Source: an uncultured Bacteroidales bacterium | Lineage (GTDB): Bacteria > Bacteroidota > Bacteroidia > Bacteroidales > UBA932 | Assembly: GCA_946614205.1 (NCBI GenBank) | Contig: CAMOGR010000083.1 | Coordinates: 1-6,049, forward strand | Direction: 5' to 3' | Length of the DNA: 6,049 nt | Part shown: piece by piece, positions 3,963-6,049 of the stretch | How positions within the stretch are numbered: position 1 is the stretch's first letter | How the letters are laid out: the number at the start of each line of letters is the position of its first letter | Notes under the pieces: model-generated | What the model was told of the DNA's origin: nothing | The model's input: only the letters and a program-made list of their open reading frames with translations | The model's database searches: none | Program-made: the position numbers and the translations under genes

Positions 3963-6049
3963 CTACTCTTCCGAAACGATGTGGATGTCCCTCTGCGGGA
4001 AGGGAATGGAGATGCCGGCTTTGCCCAGGGCGTCGTAAATCACCTCGCGGGCGCGGTCCACGTAGCCTATGCGCTCCGACACAAGCACGTACTGCTTCAC
4101 CGCGATGTCCACGGAGCTGTCGCCGAAACCGTTGAACACTACGTAGATACCCTTCTTCGGGTCGACGATTTCGCGGCCGTAGACGTCCTTGGTGCGGAGC
4201 ACCTGAAGGGCCTCGACAAGGACCTCGCGCACCTTTTCGACCTCGGTGCCGTAACTCACGCCAACGACTATCTTGACGAACTCATAGGAGTTGTTGAGGG
4301 TAAGGTTGGTGAAATTCTTGCTGAAGAGCGTTTCGTTGAGGAAAGACATTACGGTATTCTCCACGGTCTCCACCTGGGTACACTGGTAGCCGATGTTGGT
4401 CACCTTGCCGCGGATGCCGTCGCACTCGATCCAGTCCCCCACCCGCAGACGGCCGGACATCAGCTGAATGCCGTAGATGAAATTGTTCAGCACGTCCTTG
4501 AGAGCGATACCGATACCGGCGGACAGGCCTCCGGCGATTATGGTGAGCGAAGCTGTGGGAATACGGAGCATGACCACCATTATTACGATATAGACGAACC
4601 AGACCAGAGTACTGATTATGCTTTTGGCCAGCGAGAAGTTGATCTCGTTCTTGCGCACGATCCTGTGACCGGTCTTCCTCAGATATGCGGAGTAGCGGGC
4701 GCTCTGGTATATTGCATAGACGGCCTTGTCGAGATACTTGAATACAAAGAACATGCATATTCCGACGACGATGCTCCGGAAGGACAGGCGCAGCGCCGTA
4801 ACCCCCTCGGCATTGGCGAGATTGACGAAAGGATGGGTGAATATGGTTTCGTAGAGGTCGGTAAAGTCGAAGACGTTCAGCGAGTACTTTATGCACATCG
4901 GGACCGAGAGCAGAGCCGCGACCGGGAGGACGACGTCTTTCAGAAGGTCGTAAACCCACGTCACCCCGAAAAGCATCTTGTCTTTCTCGTCGGCATGGAC
5001 GTAGGTGATTCTGCGCTTGTACTCCTCGATGCGCTTCGGGAGATATTTCTCCCGCACCTGGTCGAGCAGATGGGAAAGCGTTGCGAGCGTATGTATGATG
5101 GCCATCTGGAAGAACCACCACATCATTATCATGAGGGCGAAGAATATGTATCCGGCGACGCTTACGCCGAGTGCGGATCCGAAGACGATGAGCGTAATCC
5201 ACCCGAACAGGCGGTCAACCCCGGGCACCCTCCCGCCGTGGAGCAGGCAGGAAACAAGCTGCCATACGAAAAAGACCAGCAGGAGCGGAGGGAAGATGAT
5301 GTTCATCATCGAATTGGGCATGAACACGATGCGCAGGCCTATGACAACGATGGCCGTCACCATCAGCGGCAGATACATGCGGAACGCACCCTTTATGTGA
5401 TTGGGCTTGAGGCGAATCAGCAAGGCGGCAATCACGGCTCCGGCCAGCCAGAGATACATTCCCACCAGATTCGCGGCGGAATCCAGATAAGTACCCGTCC
5501 TGTCATGAACGGCCAGAAAGATTCCATCCAGCAGGATTCCGAGGAGGAAAATGATGCTGAGGTGCTGCTCCTTCTGCACGGCGCGTCCAACGGGCTTGAT
5601 GAAGCAGACCGCGAGCTTGAAAAGCAGGCCGGCAATCAATATGCATCCCAAAAGACCGACGAGCTGAAGGAGGAAGAAGCGGAAAAGCGCCGGACCGCGC
5701 CTTGCACTGTTGAAGCTCCTGTCTGCAGAATCAGTTTCGCGGAACCGGCCGAAATCATACTTGTCCCTGAACTCCGAGACGGCCCTGTTCCAGTATCTGC
5801 CAAAGGCGCCGACAATCTTGGGATACGCTGTCTGTCCCTGGACGAAAATCCTGTTCTGAAGCTGCTTGTAATGGTCCTGGGCGTAATCGTAAGACTCCTT
5901 GAGACGAAGATAAGCCCTCTGGTAATGAGTACTGTCCCTTATGATGCGGTCTTTGTTGGCAGCGCCCATCTTGAGGAGCTCGGCCGCATAGTACATGCAG
6001 GAATCCCGGTGCAGGGCCTCCTGGTCGCTGAGCATGAAGGCATGCGTGG
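3963..6049 (-). CDS. MscS-family mechanosensitive ion channel, large form (5' end outside the window)
   Basis: The reading frame is open to the window edge, four codons beyond the first visible ATG at 6035, so the N-terminus (probably a signal peptide) is missing. Numbering from that ATG gives 690 residues. Residues 1-110 are hydrophilic and helix-rich, probably a periplasmic domain. Hydrophobic segments then follow at about 118-146, 159-176, 188-209, 219-239, 246-265, 276-316 (two), 365-383, 421-436 and 469-490. The MscS core starts with the pore helix containing AGGLSAGIGIALKDVLNNFI (501-520). It continues through the beta domain (VGDWIECDGIRGKVTNIGY, ending near SFLNETL) and finishes with the typical ISIPFPQRDIHIV. 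Such channels sit in the inner membrane and release solutes on hypo-osmotic shock. The many extra helices place it with the large MscS/MscK-like proteins of Bacteroidota. It looks intact and ordinary, and is separated from the next gene by its own terminator. Confidence 0.93.
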   Translation of the reverse strand, partial: THAFMLSDQEALHRDSCMYYAAELLKMGAANKDRIIRDSTHYQRAYLRLKESYDYAQDHYKQLQNRIFVQGQTAYPKIVGAFGRYWNRAVSEFRDKYDFGRFRETDSADRSFNSARRGPALFRFFLLQLVGLLGCILIAGLLFKLAVCFIKPVGRAVQKEQHLSIIFLLGILLDGIFLAVHDRTGTYLDSAANLVGMYLWLAGAVIAALLIRLKPNHIKGAFRMYLPLMVTAIVVIGLRIVFMPNSMMNIIFPPLLLVFFVWQLVSCLLHGGRVPGVDRLFGWITLIVFGSALGVSVAGYIFFALMIMMWWFFQMAIIHTLATLSHLLDQVREKYLPKRIEEYKRRITYVHADEKDKMLFGVTWVYDLLKDVVLPVAALLSVPMCIKYSLNVFDFTDLYETIFTHPFVNLANAEGVTALRLSFRSIVVGICMFFVFKYLDKAVYAIYQSARYSAYLRKTGHRIVRKNEINFSLAKSIISTLVWFVYIVIMVVMLRIPTASLTIIAGGLSAGIGIALKDVLNNFIYGIQLMSGRLRVGDWIECDGIRGKVTNIGYQCTQVETVENTVMSFLNETLFSKNFTNLTLNNSYEFVKIVVGVSYGTEVEKVREVLVEALQVLRTKDVYGREIVDPKKGIYVVFNGFGDSSVDIAVKQYVLVSERIGYVDRAREVIYDALGKAGISIPFPQRDIHIVSEE

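Noticed and set aside
4282..5202. 306-codon minus-strand frame overlapping the MscS gene
   Set aside because: It is an out-of-frame shadow of the channel gene: very Arg/His/Pro-rich with no domain features, while the other frame carries the complete MscS core.

Overview
All genes supported in this window lie on the minus strand. The organism looks like a member of the Bacteroidota, probably Bacteroidales. The evidence is a lipoprotein with a fimbrillin-like N-terminus and FISUMP-type C-type-lectin-like domains, a near-perfect Bacteroides-type -7 promoter element (TAnnTTTG), a Bacteroides-style KilA-N protein and a large MscS channel with a long N-terminal extension. No rRNA, tRNA, CRISPR array or recognisable transposase is visible.

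Layout in transcriptional order, from high to low coordinates. (1) 6049-3963: a large MscS-family mechanosensitive channel whose 5' end runs off the window. (2) 3962-3861: a compact junction in which the channel gene's probable terminator merges into the promoter of the next unit. (3) 3860-1332: a tightly packed unit of three genes. It has a 47-residue small protein, then a 685-residue surface lipoprotein whose Shine-Dalgarno overlaps the small gene's stop codon, then a glutaredoxin-like protein starting 14 bases after the lipoprotein ends. (4) 1264-440: an AT-rich KilA-N domain gene, probably acquired. A 22-base sequence containing a dyad occurs both just upstream of it and inside it. (5) 452-230: remains of a small secreted protein with a TonB-C-terminal-like segment, frameshifted and cut off. 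(6) 229-1: a GC-richer block of nested inverted repeats that folds on paper into a cloverleaf. It has no convincing coding content and may continue past the window edge.

Regions 3-6 look like accessory genome. The small protein and lipoprotein form one surface-directed unit, plausibly an adhesin or fimbria-associated protein. Its C-terminal lectin-like domain resembles the type that diversity-generating retroelements diversify, but no reverse transcriptase or template repeat is in the window. The KilA-N gene, the broken secreted gene and the palindromic block together look like a patch of repeated insertion and decay. The most unusual items are the palindromic block (1-229), the duplicated 22-base dyad (699-720 and 1304-1325) and the small-ORF/lipoprotein pair.
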